Of a stretch of DNA of 64,000 nucleotides, positions 1 through 8,336 are shown piece by piece. The notes beneath the pieces are model-generated. The model worked only from the letters and a program-made list of their open reading frames with translations, had not been told where the DNA came from and did no database searches. The DNA is taken from positions 7,230,001-7,294,000 of the forward strand of contig NZ_CP045740.1 of the NCBI RefSeq assembly GCF_009650765.1. Direction: 5' to 3'. Position 1 is the stretch's first letter, and every line of letters begins with the position of its first letter. Source of the stretch: Streptomyces sp. SUK 48 (GTDB lineage Bacteria > Actinomycetota > Actinomycetes > Streptomycetales > Streptomycetaceae). The translations under genes and the position numbers were made by a program.

Positions 1-749
1 CCGGGGAACTCCGCCTGCGCGGTGGAGCAGTACGCGGCGAAGTCGGGGTTGCGCAGGCCCTCGCGGCCGAAGACGGCGAGGTCGTAGGCGGAGGACACCT
101 GGCCGGGGGTGTCGTAGCCGTCCGGGGACAGCACATGGGTGTCCAGGGCGCCCAGGGCGCGGGCGTTGGTCTGCATCCGCTGGGCGGTGGTCCCCCAGCC
201 GCCGTTGAGGGAGGCGAGCACGTGCACCGCGTCGTTGCCGGAGCTGAGGAAGACCCCCCGCCACAGGTCCGCCACCCGGTAGCTGTGGCCCTCCTCGACC
301 CCGACCAGGCTGCTGCCCTCGGCGACGTCGGCCAACTCCTGGTAGCGCACGGTGTGCTGCATCGTGCCGGGCAGTTTCGGCAGCACGGTGAGGGCGAACA
401 GGGTCTTCAGGGTGCTGGCGGGCGGCAGCGGCCGGTGGGCCTCGTTCGCGGCCAGCACCTGTCCGCTGCCCGCGTCGGCGACCAGCCAGGACAGCGCGGA
501 GACGTCCGGCAGTCCGGGGGCGCTCCGGCGCGGGCGTACCTGCACGCCGGAGCGGTAGAGCAGGGCCGGGGCCGGGGTGGCCGCCCGGGGCGCGGGCGGC
601 GCGGGCTCGCCGTCGCGGGGCAGCGCGCCGCTGTGGTGCCGCGCGGCGGCCGGCGCGGCGCCGGCCAGGGCCGGGGTGAACGCCAGCAGGCCCGCCACAC
701 ACAGGGAACAGGCGGGTACGACCGCCCGGTATCTGAATCTGGTGCTCAT
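1..749 (-). CDS. D-alanyl-D-alanine carboxypeptidase family protein, C-terminus outside window
   Basis: Peptidase S11 penicillin-binding protein that trims the D-Ala terminus of peptidoglycan stem peptides outside the membrane. The ATG at 749 opens a signal peptide (hydrophobic stretch at residues about 9-30 ending AGAAPAAA), followed by a short Pro/Ala linker. The catalytic serine motif STLK is seen in PPASTLKTL, and the second motif SGN in LSSGNDAV, both at the spacing usual for the family. The KTG motif and the rest of the protein lie beyond base 1, so completeness cannot be judged. The gene stands alone, with its promoter in 750-851. Confidence 0.88.
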   Translation of the reverse strand, partial: MSTRFRYRAVVPACSLCVAGLLAFTPALAGAAPAAARHHSGALPRDGEPAPPAPRAATPAPALLYRSGVQVRPRRSAPGLPDVSALSWLVADAGSGQVLAANEAHRPLPPASTLKTLFALTVLPKLPGTMQHTVRYQELADVAEGSSLVGVEEGHSYRVADLWRGVFLSSGNDAVHVLASLNGGWGTTAQRMQTNARALGALDTHVLSPDGYDTPGQVSSAYDLAVFGREGLRNPDFAAYCSTAQAEFP

Positions 750-851
750 ATGATCAACGTACGAATGGGAGTGATGGGCGCGCGTCGGCCGCGCCGTCCG
801 GCCCAACGGAGCAACCCGGATGCCAGCGGAGCAACCCGGTTGCCGTACCGG

Positions 852-2000
852 TCAGCTCGCGGGCAGCGTCGGCAGGACCTGCCGCAGAAAGGCCGCGTTC
901 CCGGGGGTGCGCCGCATCCGCTCCAGCAGGGTCTCCAGGCCCGCCGGGGCGCCCTCGCGCGAGCGCAGGGCGCGGCGCAGCCCGTGTGCGGCGCCCAACT
1001 CGGCCGGGGTGAGCAGCAGTTCCTCGCGGCGGGTGCCGGAGCCTTCGAGGTCCACGGCGGGGAAGACGCGCCGCCCGGCCAGTTCCCGGTCGAGGCGCAG
1101 CTCCATGTTGCCCGTGCTCTTCAGCTCCTCGAAGAAGTAGCCGTCGGCCCGGGAGCCCGTGTCCACCAGGGCGGTGGCCAGGATGGTGAGCGAGCCGCCC
1201 TCCTCGGCCTCCCGGGCGGCGCCGAAGAACCGCTTCGGGCCGATCAGCGCACCGGCGTCGACACCGCCGCTGAGGGTACGGCCGCCCGCGCCGGAGGCGT
1301 TGTTGTGCGCCCGGCACAGCCGGGTCAGCGAGTCCAGCAGCACGACGACGTCCTCGCCCGCCTCGACCAGCCGCTTGGCCCGTTCGACGACGAGTTCGGC
1401 GAGGGCGATGTGCTCCTTGGCCGTGCGGTCGAAGGTGGAGGCGTACACCTCGCCGCGCACGGTGCGGCGCATCTCGGTGACCTCCTCGGGGCGCTCGTCC
1501 AGCAGCAGCACCATCAGCCGGCACTCGGGGTGGTTCCCGGCGACGGCCGCGGCCAGCTGCCGCAGCAGCATGGTCTTGCCGCTCTTCGGCGGGGCCACGA
1601 GGAGGCCGCGCTGGCCCTTGCCGACCGGCGTGAACAGATCGGCGATGCGGCCGGCCAGTCCGGCGTCCGGGTGTTCCAGGCGCAGCCGGCGGCGCGGGTG
1701 CAGCGGGGTGAGGTCGCGGAAGTGCCGGCGCCCGGCGAGGCCGCCGGGCGCGCGGCCCTCGACCCGGGCGATCTCGGTCAGCGCGCGCTGCGCGCCCCGG
1801 GCGCCCTCGACGAGGTCGCCCTTGCGCAGCCCGTACCTGCGGATCAGCGCGGCCGGTACCTGCGGGTCGGCGGGGGTGGGGAGGAGCCCGGCGGCCCGCA
1901 GGTGCCCCTTCCCGTGCGCGTCGATGTCGAGTACGCCGGTGACGAGCCGGGCGGCCGGGGTCTGGAGCCCGACCGGAGGGTGTTCGAGTGTGGTGGTCAT
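852..2000 (-). CDS. rho: Rho-type transcription termination helicase, short paralogue
   Basis: Hexameric RNA-dependent ATPase that ends transcription. ATG at 2000 was chosen because AAAGGA lies 10 nt upstream and an earlier in-frame start at 2141 adds only low-complexity residues. At 382 aa it is much shorter than the usual actinobacterial Rho, which carries a long charged N-terminal insertion, and it begins directly at a degenerate OB-fold RNA-binding domain (GHLR in place of the usual YGFLR). The motor is intact: Walker A APPKSGKTMLLR, catalytic-Glu motif LLDERPEEVTEM, Walker B VVVLLDSLTRL, LSGGVDAGAL Q-loop region and the PKRFFGAAREAEEGGSLTI R-loop region. This is probably a second Rho beside a housekeeping copy; that inference rests on length alone. 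Confidence 0.88.
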   Translation of the reverse strand: MTTTLEHPPVGLQTPAARLVTGVLDIDAHGKGHLRAAGLLPTPADPQVPAALIRRYGLRKGDLVEGARGAQRALTEIARVEGRAPGGLAGRRHFRDLTPLHPRRRLRLEHPDAGLAGRIADLFTPVGKGQRGLLVAPPKSGKTMLLRQLAAAVAGNHPECRLMVLLLDERPEEVTEMRRTVRGEVYASTFDRTAKEHIALAELVVERAKRLVEAGEDVVVLLDSLTRLCRAHNNASGAGGRTLSGGVDAGALIGPKRFFGAAREAEEGGSLTILATALVDTGSRADGYFFEELKSTGNMELRLDRELAGRRVFPAVDLEGSGTRREELLLTPAELGAAHGLRRALRSREGAPAGLETLLERMRRTPGNAAFLRQVLPTLPAS

Positions 2001-2330
2001 GGAGGGGGTGTCCTTTCGCGGACGAGGATGTCGAGAGAAGCGCGGGGGAAGGGGGGAACGGCCGCGAGCGGGAGGCGGATACGACCTGCCTCCGGGCGGC
2101 GGGAACCACACCCCGGACATGACGGCGAAAGCCCTGGTCACGAGGTGGTGCGGAGAAGAAGCCCGGGGCCGTGCGAACGGCTCGGCCGAGGGGCTGGAGA
2201 GAAGACGGCGACATCGGTGCCGGTACGAGGGGCACGCACATGCGCTGTTCGCACTATACCGGTGCGTTCGGTGGCGTCAACAGATCGGTGTGCGGGGGTA
2301 TTCCCGGGGGCCAGTCCGCGGGCCCGCGAG
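2001..2330 (-). other. 330-base gap upstream of the short rho gene
   Basis: No credible gene is seen. On the minus strand this is the promoter and probable 5' leader of the Rho gene. It holds the relatively AT-rich piece around 2245-2285, a candidate promoter zone, and a G-rich purine tract at about 2035-2075. rho leaders in other bacteria carry autoregulatory termination sites, but no specific element can be read here. Confidence 0.4.
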
Positions 2331-2371
2331 AAGGGCGGGGGGCGGCCCCGTGTGGACCGCCCCCCGCCCTT
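2331..2371. terminator. Intrinsic-terminator-like hairpin
   Basis: A perfect 15-bp inverted repeat: AAGGGCGGGGGGCGG at 2331-2345 pairs with 2357-2371 across an 11-nt loop. It sits 27 bases past the stop codon of the minus-strand SnoaL-like gene and probably ends that transcript. There is no U-tract, as is common in streptomycetes. Confidence 0.75.
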
Positions 2372-2397
2372 GCCGGGCGTCGGGAACGCGCCTGCTG

Positions 2398-2793
2398 TCA
2401 GGAACGCGCCTGCGCCTCCTCGGCGATCTGTTCGAACCGTGCCCCCATCGCCTCGGCGAGCGCGTGCGCGCCCGACAACGGGCGGACCATGACCATGAGG
2501 TCGTCGATCTGCCCCTCCTCGTCGACGTGCAGGAAGTCGCAGCCGGTCAGCTCGCGCCCGCCCACCCGGGCGGTGAACACCAGCGCGTGGTCCGGGGAGT
2601 TCGGGGCGCCGAATTCGCGGACGTAGCGGAAGTCCTCGAAGACCTCGGAGACCGCGCGCAGGATCGCGGCGGTGATGGCCTTGCCGGTATACGGTTTGAA
2701 GACGACGGGACTGGTGAAGACGACGTCCTCGGCCAGCAGCGCCTCCACGGCTTCCATGTCCCCGGCCTCGACTGCCGAACGGAACGCGTGCAT
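2398..2793 (-). CDS. SnoaL-like / NTF2-fold protein
   Basis: A 131-residue single-domain protein of the NTF2-like (SnoaL) superfamily. The opening MHAFRSAVEAGDMEAVEALL and the following AEDVVFTSPV, then the closing LMVMVRPL strand, are typical of these small alpha+beta cone folds, which serve as polyketide cyclases, isomerases or proteins of unknown role. ATG at 2793 is preferred over 2838 because AGGGG lies 8 nt upstream. It is divergently transcribed from the methyltransferase at 2868 and followed by a strong hairpin. The substrate cannot be told from the sequence. Confidence 0.8.
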   Translation of the reverse strand: MHAFRSAVEAGDMEAVEALLAEDVVFTSPVVFKPYTGKAITAAILRAVSEVFEDFRYVREFGAPNSPDHALVFTARVGGRELTGCDFLHVDEEGQIDDLMVMVRPLSGAHALAEAMGARFEQIAEEAQARS

Positions 2794-2867
2794 CGGATCA
2801 CCCCTGTAGGTTGGGTCGGTGCGGATGAAACTGATCACTGGGTACGAGAGTTGACGGGCTGACGGAC

Positions 2868-3611
2868 ATGTTCGGACCCGAAGGCCCCTCGCTGCGCGAA
2901 CTCGCCGTCCAGGCGCTGTCCTCCGTCGAGCACGGATACGACCTGCTCGCGCCGAAGTTCGACCGCACGCCCTTTCGCACCTCCGGCCGGGTGCTCGACG
3001 CCGTGGCCCGGGCGCTCGCCCCGCTGGGGCCGTTCGACGACGGGCTCGACCTGTGCTGCGGGACCGGCGCCGGCGTCCGGGTGCTGGCCGGGCTGTGCCG
3101 CCGCAGCGTCGTCGGCGTCGACTTCAGCGCCGGGATGCTGGACGTCGCCCGGCGCGAGATCCGTCCCGGGGACGGGCCCGCGATCGGCTGGGTGCGCGGC
3201 GACGCGCGGGCGCTGCCGTTCACCGCCGCCTTCGATCTGGTCGCCGGCTTCGGGGCGTTCGGCCATTTCCTGCCCCGCGAGCTGCCGGGCCTGTTCGCCC
3301 AGGTCCACTCGGTGCTGCGGCCCGGCGGCCGCTTCGCCTTCCCGCTGCCGGCACCGGCCCCCGCGACCGACCCCCTGTTCTGGACGCTGCTCGGCTTCGA
3401 CGCGGTGATGCGGGTGCGCAACGTGCTGTGGCGGCCGCCGTTCGTCATGTACTACCGCACGTTCCGGCTGGGCACGGTGCTCGCGGAGTCGCGGCGCGCC
3501 GGGTTCACGACCGAGCTGCGCGCCCTGCCCGAGTTCGGGCGGCGCGCCGACGGCAGTCCTCGCGTCCGCCTGGTGGTGGCCACCAAGGCGACCGCGGGTC
3601 AGGGGAGTTGA
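2868..3611 (+). CDS. Class I SAM-dependent methyltransferase
   Basis: A 247-aa Rossmann-fold methyltransferase. Motif I is GLDLCCGTGAGVRVLAG at about residues 63-79, followed by the acidic strand VVGVDFSAGML and a post-I region GDARALPF, then VLRPGGRFAF (motif III). This matches the Methyltransf_11/25 type acting on small molecules; the acceptor is unknown. It diverges from the SnoaL-like gene, leaving a 74-nt shared promoter region, and ends 14 nt before the convergent serine hydrolase gene with no obvious terminator between them. Confidence 0.85.
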   Translation: MFGPEGPSLRELAVQALSSVEHGYDLLAPKFDRTPFRTSGRVLDAVARALAPLGPFDDGLDLCCGTGAGVRVLAGLCRRSVVGVDFSAGMLDVARREIRPGDGPAIGWVRGDARALPFTAAFDLVAGFGAFGHFLPRELPGLFAQVHSVLRPGGRFAFPLPAPAPATDPLFWTLLGFDAVMRVRNVLWRPPFVMYYRTFRLGTVLAESRRAGFTTELRALPEFGRRADGSPRVRLVVATKATAGQGS

Positions 3612-3625
3612 GGCCGGTCCGCTGA

Positions 3626-4825
3626 TCACAGGGCGCCGTACAGGGCGTCGACCAGGGCCATCTTCCGGGGGTCGTCCATGATGCGCGGGCCCATCCGGTT
3701 CATGACATAGCCCAGCGACACCCCCGCCTCCGGATCGGCGAGCCCGCAGGAACCGCCGAACCCGTCATGGCCGAACGCCCGCCGATTGGGCCCGTATGCG
3801 CCCTGCGGACCGCTGAGCCACACGCCGAGCCCGGCCTCGCTCTCGCCGCCGAGGCCCGCCCCGAGGACCAGGTCGACACAACGGCCCTGCCCCTCGCGCA
3901 CCCGCTCCGCCGCCCCGGGCGTGAGGATCCGCCGCCCGCCGAAGGAACCGCGCCCGGCGAGGACGCCGTACAGCGCCGCGACCGCCCGCGCGGTGCCGTG
4001 CCCGTTGGCCGCCGGTACCTCCGCCGCCCGCCACGCGGGCGTGTTCGCGTGGGCCGGGCTGATCGCCGGGTTGGCCATCGCCGCGAGCGTGAGCCGGTTC
4101 AAGTGGCGGAAGGGGGAAGGGTGTTCGTCGTCCGGAGCGGCCGGGGCGGTCGTCAGCTCGGCCGCCCGCCCGTACCTCTCGGCCGGCAGGCCCACGCTGA
4201 AGTCGATGCCGAGCGGCCCGGTCACCTCGCGCTCCAGGAAGGCCCCCGGCTTCAGGCCGGTGATCTGCCGGACGACCTCGCCGACCAGGAAGCCGTACGT
4301 GACCGCGTGGTACCCGGACCGGGTGCCCGGCTCCCACCAGGGCTCGGTGGCCGCGAGCCGCGTGGTGGTCAGCTCCCAGTCGTACAGGTCCCGGAGGCTG
4401 TGCGGCTCACGCAGCCCGCACAGCCCGGCGCGGTGCGACAGCAGATGCCGTACCAGCACCTTCTCCTTGCCGGCCGCCGCGAACTCGGGCCAGTACCGGG
4501 CCACCGGCGCGTCCAGGTCGAGCAGTCCCCGGTCGGCCAGCAGATGCGCGCACAGCGCCACCGGGCCCTTGGTGGTCGACCACACGTTCACCAGGGTGTC
4601 CCGCTCCCAGGCCCGGGTGCGGGCCGCGTCCGCCCAGCCGCCCCACAGGTCCACCACGGTTTCCCCGCCCAGGGTGACCGCCACCGCCGCGCCGAGTTCG
4701 CGCCGGGCGCGGAAGTTCTCCTCGAACGCCGCGCGCACGGCCGCGAACCGGGGATCGCAGAACCCGTGGACCCCGGCCGCCACCGGGGCCGGCGGGGTCT
4801 GCTGGGCGTCGTGCGTGGCTGACAT
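3626..4825 (-). CDS. Serine hydrolase, beta-lactamase/esterase family (class C fold)
   Basis: A 399-residue cytoplasmic protein of the EstB-like beta-lactamase (PF00144) family, which includes esterases and D-aminopeptidases. The nucleophile motif SxxK is read in WSTTKGPVAL and the tyrosine motif in GYHAVTYGFLVGEV; the family's late H/K-x-G element is FGHDGFGGS. No signal peptide is present. ATG at 4825 follows GGAGGG at good spacing. Upstream on the same strand, 95 nt away, is the broken acetylxylan-esterase-type gene, whose out-of-frame remnant runs into this reading frame and gives a spurious 750-codon ORF. The two hydrolases may once have formed an operon. Confidence 0.87.
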   Translation of the reverse strand: MSATHDAQQTPPAPVAAGVHGFCDPRFAAVRAAFEENFRARRELGAAVAVTLGGETVVDLWGGWADAARTRAWERDTLVNVWSTTKGPVALCAHLLADRGLLDLDAPVARYWPEFAAAGKEKVLVRHLLSHRAGLCGLREPHSLRDLYDWELTTTRLAATEPWWEPGTRSGYHAVTYGFLVGEVVRQITGLKPGAFLEREVTGPLGIDFSVGLPAERYGRAAELTTAPAAPDDEHPSPFRHLNRLTLAAMANPAISPAHANTPAWRAAEVPAANGHGTARAVAALYGVLAGRGSFGGRRILTPGAAERVREGQGRCVDLVLGAGLGGESEAGLGVWLSGPQGAYGPNRRAFGHDGFGGSCGLADPEAGVSLGYVMNRMGPRIMDDPRKMALVDALYGAL

Positions 4826-4920
4826 GGGCCCTCCGTGGTCGCGGGAACGCCCGGCCCTGGTGCGCCCCGGACCCGGCACCCCGAACATACCGACCGGTCG
4901 GGCATCGAGGAAGAGGTGAT

Positions 4921-5878
4921 CTACGCGTACGCGCGCAGCCAGCGCAGCTTCACCGCGTCGTGGAAGGGGCCGCCGCCCTCGTGGTCGTTGAACTCGTACA
5001 CCTCGATCGTCTTGTCCGGGTGCGCCCAGGAGTTGAACGTCGCGAACACGGTCGACGGCGGACAGGTCTCGTCCTCCAGGGCGGTCGAGAACAGGGCCGG
5101 CGCCCGGCCACGGGCCGCGAAGTGCACGCCGTCGAAGTAGGAGAGGGTGCGCAGCGCCTGCGCCGTCCGGCCCCGGTGGGTCTTCAGGAACAGGCCGACC
5201 TCGCGGTAGGGGTGGCGGTCGGTGAGGGTGATCGCGCGCGGGAAGTCGCACAGGAACGGCACGTCCGGCGCCACCGCGACCAGATCGGGGACCAGCGCGC
5301 CGACCGCGAGGGTGATGCCGCCGCCCTGGCTGTGGCCGAGCGCCACCGTGCGCGCCGCGTCGGTCAGCGGATGGGCGCGGGCCGCCTCGACCGCGCGTAC
5401 CGCGTCCGTGAACACCCGCCGGTAGTAGTGGTTCTCGGGCGCGTCGATGCCCCGGGTGAGGAAGCCGGGGTGGGCGGGTCCGGAACCCACCGGGTCCGCG
5501 GTGCCGCCCCCGCCGCCCCAGGCGCTGCCCTGCCCCCGGGTGTCCATCACGAAGTGCGCCCGGCCCGTCGACGCCCACAGCAGGTCCTCGTGCGCCAGCC
5601 CGCGCCCGCCGCCGTACCCGATGAACTGCAAGGGGTCCGGTGGCGCCGGCCGGCAGCCGCAGCCAGCCCTTGACCGGGTGCCCGCCGAACCCGGCGAAGG
5701 TCACGTCGTACACCTCGACCGTGGCCAGACCGGTCTCCACCGGCTCGAAGCGGACGGCGAGGTCGTGTGCGCGCGCCTCGCCGAGGGTGGCGTCCCAGAA
5801 GGCGTCGAAGTCCTCGGGTTCGGCGGACTCGCTCCGGTGGGCGCGGAGCTGGGACAGGGGCAGGTCGAACAGGGCCAT
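4921..5878 (-). pseudogene. Acetylxylan esterase / cephalosporin-C deacetylase family, frameshifted
   Basis: Alpha/beta-hydrolase of the AXE1/Cah family that deacetylates xylo-oligosaccharides or cephalosporin C. The first part (start 5878, MALFDLPLSQLRAHR) is in one frame up to about 5635 (GWLRLPAGATGPL). The rest, from QFIGYGGGRGLAHEDLL, continues in a frame shifted by one base to a TAG at 4921. The nucleophile elbow GHSQGGG, the acid region EDETCPPS and the His-containing NDHEGG are all intact in the second part. Relatives have a few residues between the GPL and QFIGYGG equivalents; their absence here fits a deletion of about 11 nt near 5632-5637. Either the gene is inactivated or the base call is wrong. 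Confidence 0.8.
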
Positions 5879-5974
5879 CGGCCACCGCCTTCGCCGGGGG
5901 AGCGGGGAACGGGGAGCGAGGAGCGGGGGCGGGAAGCGGGGGGGGGCGGGGAGAGGCGAACCGAACGGGGATGT
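5879..5974. other. G-rich purine tract between genes
   Basis: The gap between two minus-strand genes holds several runs of three or more G on the plus strand (about 5895-5955), including a run of nine. It could form a G-quadruplex on that strand. No hairpin terminator is seen, so this may simply be low-complexity sequence. Confidence 0.4.
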
Positions 5975-6553
5975 TCACGTCCTCGGCTGGGTCCACCTCG
6001 GCCCGGTGCGGGCCCACGCCCGCTCCCACTCGGCGAGCCGGTGGCGCAGCGCGATCCGGCGGGCGACGGTGTGCCCGAGGAACACCACCCCGCCGGCACA
6101 GACCGCCGCGCACATCCCGACGGTCACCGCGTGCTGGAGGACCGCCGCACCGGACGTCGGCGCGGGGACGACCCGGTCCCGGGAGTCGACCCACACCGGG
6201 ACCGTGTCCCCGGCCCGGGTCCCGGCCGGCACCCGCGCCCAGGCGGCCCTGGTGCCCCGCCCGTGCTCGGTCCAGCGCACCTCGGCGCGGGGCGGATGCC
6301 CGCGCCCGGCCCGGACGACGGGCGGATCGCCGGACACCGTGGCCGTCACCCGGTGGCGCGCGGCCCGCTGCGCCGCCGCGGTCGCCGCGCCCCGGTCCTG
6401 GGTGTGCAGCCCCGCGGCCACCCCGACCAGGGGCGCCACCACCAGCAGCAGCACGGCGACGACCAGCACCGTCCACGCCTCGACGACATCACAGCGCCGC
6501 CGCAGCGGATTGCGCCGCCAGCGCCAGCCACGCACACGCACCCGGGTCCGCAT
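5975..6553 (-). CDS. Rv1733c-family two-helix membrane protein
   Basis: A 192-residue membrane protein like mycobacterial Rv1733c, common and paralogous in streptomycetes; biochemical role unknown. ATG at 6553 follows GAGGAGG and opens with MRTRVRVRGWRWRRNPLRRR, the positively charged cytoplasmic start typical of the family. Transmembrane segment 1 covers about residues 26-48 and segment 2 about 136-160, enclosing an extracytoplasmic loop with the usual VPAGTRAGDTVPVWVD pattern. The C-terminal tail is short and charged. The gene is monocistronic or the first of a unit with the broken esterase gene downstream. Confidence 0.8.
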   Translation of the reverse strand: MRTRVRVRGWRWRRNPLRRRCDVVEAWTVLVVAVLLLVVAPLVGVAAGLHTQDRGAATAAAQRAARHRVTATVSGDPPVVRAGRGHPPRAEVRWTEHGRGTRAAWARVPAGTRAGDTVPVWVDSRDRVVPAPTSGAAVLQHAVTVGMCAAVCAGGVVFLGHTVARRIALRHRLAEWERAWARTGPRWTQPRT

Positions 6554-6739
6554 GTCCGCCTCCTCGCCGAAGCCGACCGGCCGCCCGCCCGCGCCGCCAC
6601 CCGCTCCGGTGTGCGCACGAGCGTCCACATCCGTCTCGTACCCCGTACACCGCACCCGGCCCACCCGGTGAACCGCGAGTTCAGGCCCACTTGAGGCACG
6701 TTCGAGCCATATGCCCCGCGCACGCGCCGGTGGCGCGGC

Positions 6740-7504
6740 TCAGCCGAAGCGTTCGATGCGGATACGGTGCGCCGGCTGACCGGCGCGGACCAGCAGCCGG
6801 GAGACATGCTCGGCGAACCCGTTGGACCCGCACACGTACGCCTCCCACCCGCCGGGCGGCCGCTCGGCCAGCAGCGGCGCCAGATGCGCGGCCGTCACCC
6901 GGCCCACCGGCACCCCGGGCGGGGCGGCGCGGGTGAACACCCGGGTCGTCTCCGCGCCCAGCTCGTCCGCGTAGATCAGCTCCTCGGGGCTGCGCGCCGA
7001 CACCAGCATCCGCAGCGGCACGTCGAGGCCGCGCGCCCGGTGGTGACGGATCATCGACATCAGCGGGACGACCCCGGAGCCCGCGCCGAGCAGCAGCGCG
7101 GGCCGGTCGCCCGGCCAGGCGAAGAAGCCGCTGAGCGGGCCGCGCACATCGATCGTGTCACCGGGCCGGGCCACGGTGTGGAACCAGCCGGACACCTCGC
7201 CGTCCGGCACCCGGTCCAGGGTCAGCTCGATGTGCCCGCTGTCGTCGGGCGCCGAGGCGATCGAGTAGTGGCGCTGCGCCGTGTAGCCGTCCCCGGCGGT
7301 CAGCCGCAGCATCAGGTGCTGGCCGGGCAGATGCCCCGCCCACCGGGGCACCGCGAGCCGGAACGTGGCCGCGTGCGGGGTCTCGCGGCGGATCTCCGTC
7401 AGGGTGGCCGTCCGCCACGTCGACTCGGCCTGCTCGCTCACGGCGATCCGGCCGGGCACCGCGAAGCGGGGCGCGCCACCGGGCATGGTCGTCGTCTCAG
7501 TCAC
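6740..7504 (-). CDS. FAD-binding NAD(P)H oxidoreductase (ferredoxin reductase family)
   Basis: A 254-aa flavoprotein of the ferredoxin-NADP reductase superfamily without a fused [2Fe-2S] domain. RHYSIAS is the FAD-binding RxYS motif, GPLSGFF follows it, and GAGSGVVPLMSMIRH is the NAD(P)-binding loop; YVCGSNGF near the end closes the nucleotide site. The GTG at 7504 overlaps the end of the sulfite-oxidase-like gene by 8 nt, so the pair is translationally coupled. By analogy with other such pairs, this protein probably passes electrons to or from the molybdenum protein. Confidence 0.87.
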   Translation of the reverse strand: MTETTTMPGGAPRFAVPGRIAVSEQAESTWRTATLTEIRRETPHAATFRLAVPRWAGHLPGQHLMLRLTAGDGYTAQRHYSIASAPDDSGHIELTLDRVPDGEVSGWFHTVARPGDTIDVRGPLSGFFAWPGDRPALLLGAGSGVVPLMSMIRHHRARGLDVPLRMLVSARSPEELIYADELGAETTRVFTRAAPPGVPVGRVTAAHLAPLLAERPPGGWEAYVCGSNGFAEHVSRLLVRAGQPAHRIRIERFG

Positions 7505-8102
7505 CGGCGTACCGCTGCTCTTCCCAGGGGTTGCCGCGCGCGTGGTAGCCGTTGCCCTCCCAGAAGCCCGGCTCGTCGTGGTCGAGCAGGGTGAGGCCCG
7601 CGATCCACTTGGCGCTCTTCCAGAAGTACAGATGGGGCACCACCAGGCGCGCCGGGCCGCCGTGCTCGGCCGGCAGCGGCGCGCCGCCGTACTCCCAGAC
7701 GATCCAGGCCCGGCCGCCGGTGAGGTCGGCGAGCGGCAGGTTGGCGGTGTAGCCGGTGTGCGAGCGGGCGAGTGCGTGGGTGGCGGCCGGGGCGGGCCGC
7801 ACCGCGTCGAGGAAGGCGTCGAGCGAGACCCCGCCGAACCGCACCCCGAACTTCGACCACCCGGTGACGCAGTGGATGTCGCCCTCGTACGCCGAGGCGG
7901 GCAGCGCGTGCGCCGCGTCCCAGTCCCAGGTGCGGGGCCGCTCGACCAGGCCGTCGACGCGGAAGGTCCAGTCGGCGGGTGCGAGATCGGGGGTGACCTC
8001 GGCGGACAGGACGGGCCAGTCCTCGCGCGCGTCGTACTGACCGGGCGGCAGCCCCGGATGGTGCTCGCGCGCGCGGCCCGTGAAGCCTCGCGTGACGTTC
8101 AT
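7497..8102 (-). CDS. Sulfite-oxidase-like molybdopterin oxidoreductase
   Basis: A 201-residue protein with the molybdopterin-binding fold of sulfite oxidase and MsrP. The molybdenum-ligand cysteine is in DIHCVTGWSKFGVRFGG, and YTANLPLADL and RLVVPHLYFWKSAKW are the usual cofactor-contact segments. There is no twin-arginine signal and no heme or dimerisation domain, so it is a compact, probably cytoplasmic member. The first gene of a two-gene operon, it overlaps the flavin reductase by 8 nt. The substrate is unknown. Confidence 0.88.
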   Translation of the reverse strand: MNVTRGFTGRAREHHPGLPPGQYDAREDWPVLSAEVTPDLAPADWTFRVDGLVERPRTWDWDAAHALPASAYEGDIHCVTGWSKFGVRFGGVSLDAFLDAVRPAPAATHALARSHTGYTANLPLADLTGGRAWIVWEYGGAPLPAEHGGPARLVVPHLYFWKSAKWIAGLTLLDHDEPGFWEGNGYHARGNPWEEQRYAGD

Positions 8103-8336
8103 GCTTCAACCGTACGCTGTCAGGGCGGGTGCTCCGTGCCTGGTCACCGGCCCGGCGCCCGGGCGCGGGGGGCGGATCGTTGCGGTCGTATGAACAGGGC
8201 GGGGGAGCGGGAATACCGGGCGCGGGCCGCTCCTTGGCGATCGGTACCGGCCGCGGTGCGCCGGGACGGTGCGAGAGAAACGAGGGACGAGAATGCGCAA
8301 GGCGTACGGCTCCGGCACGGTGAGCGAGGTGGCCGC

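Noticed and set aside
2425..2445. TTCGAACC resembling a tRNA T-loop
   Set aside because: It lies inside the SnoaL-like coding region and no cloverleaf can be built around it.
3626..5878. A single 750-residue esterase-hydrolase fusion protein
   Set aside because: The segment between the esterase N-terminus and the serine hydrolase start is out-of-frame esterase sequence; the hydrolase has its own ATG and ribosome site at 4825.
5879..5974. G-quadruplex regulatory element
   Set aside because: G runs are present but irregular, and similar purine runs are common in this genome; kept only as a described stretch.
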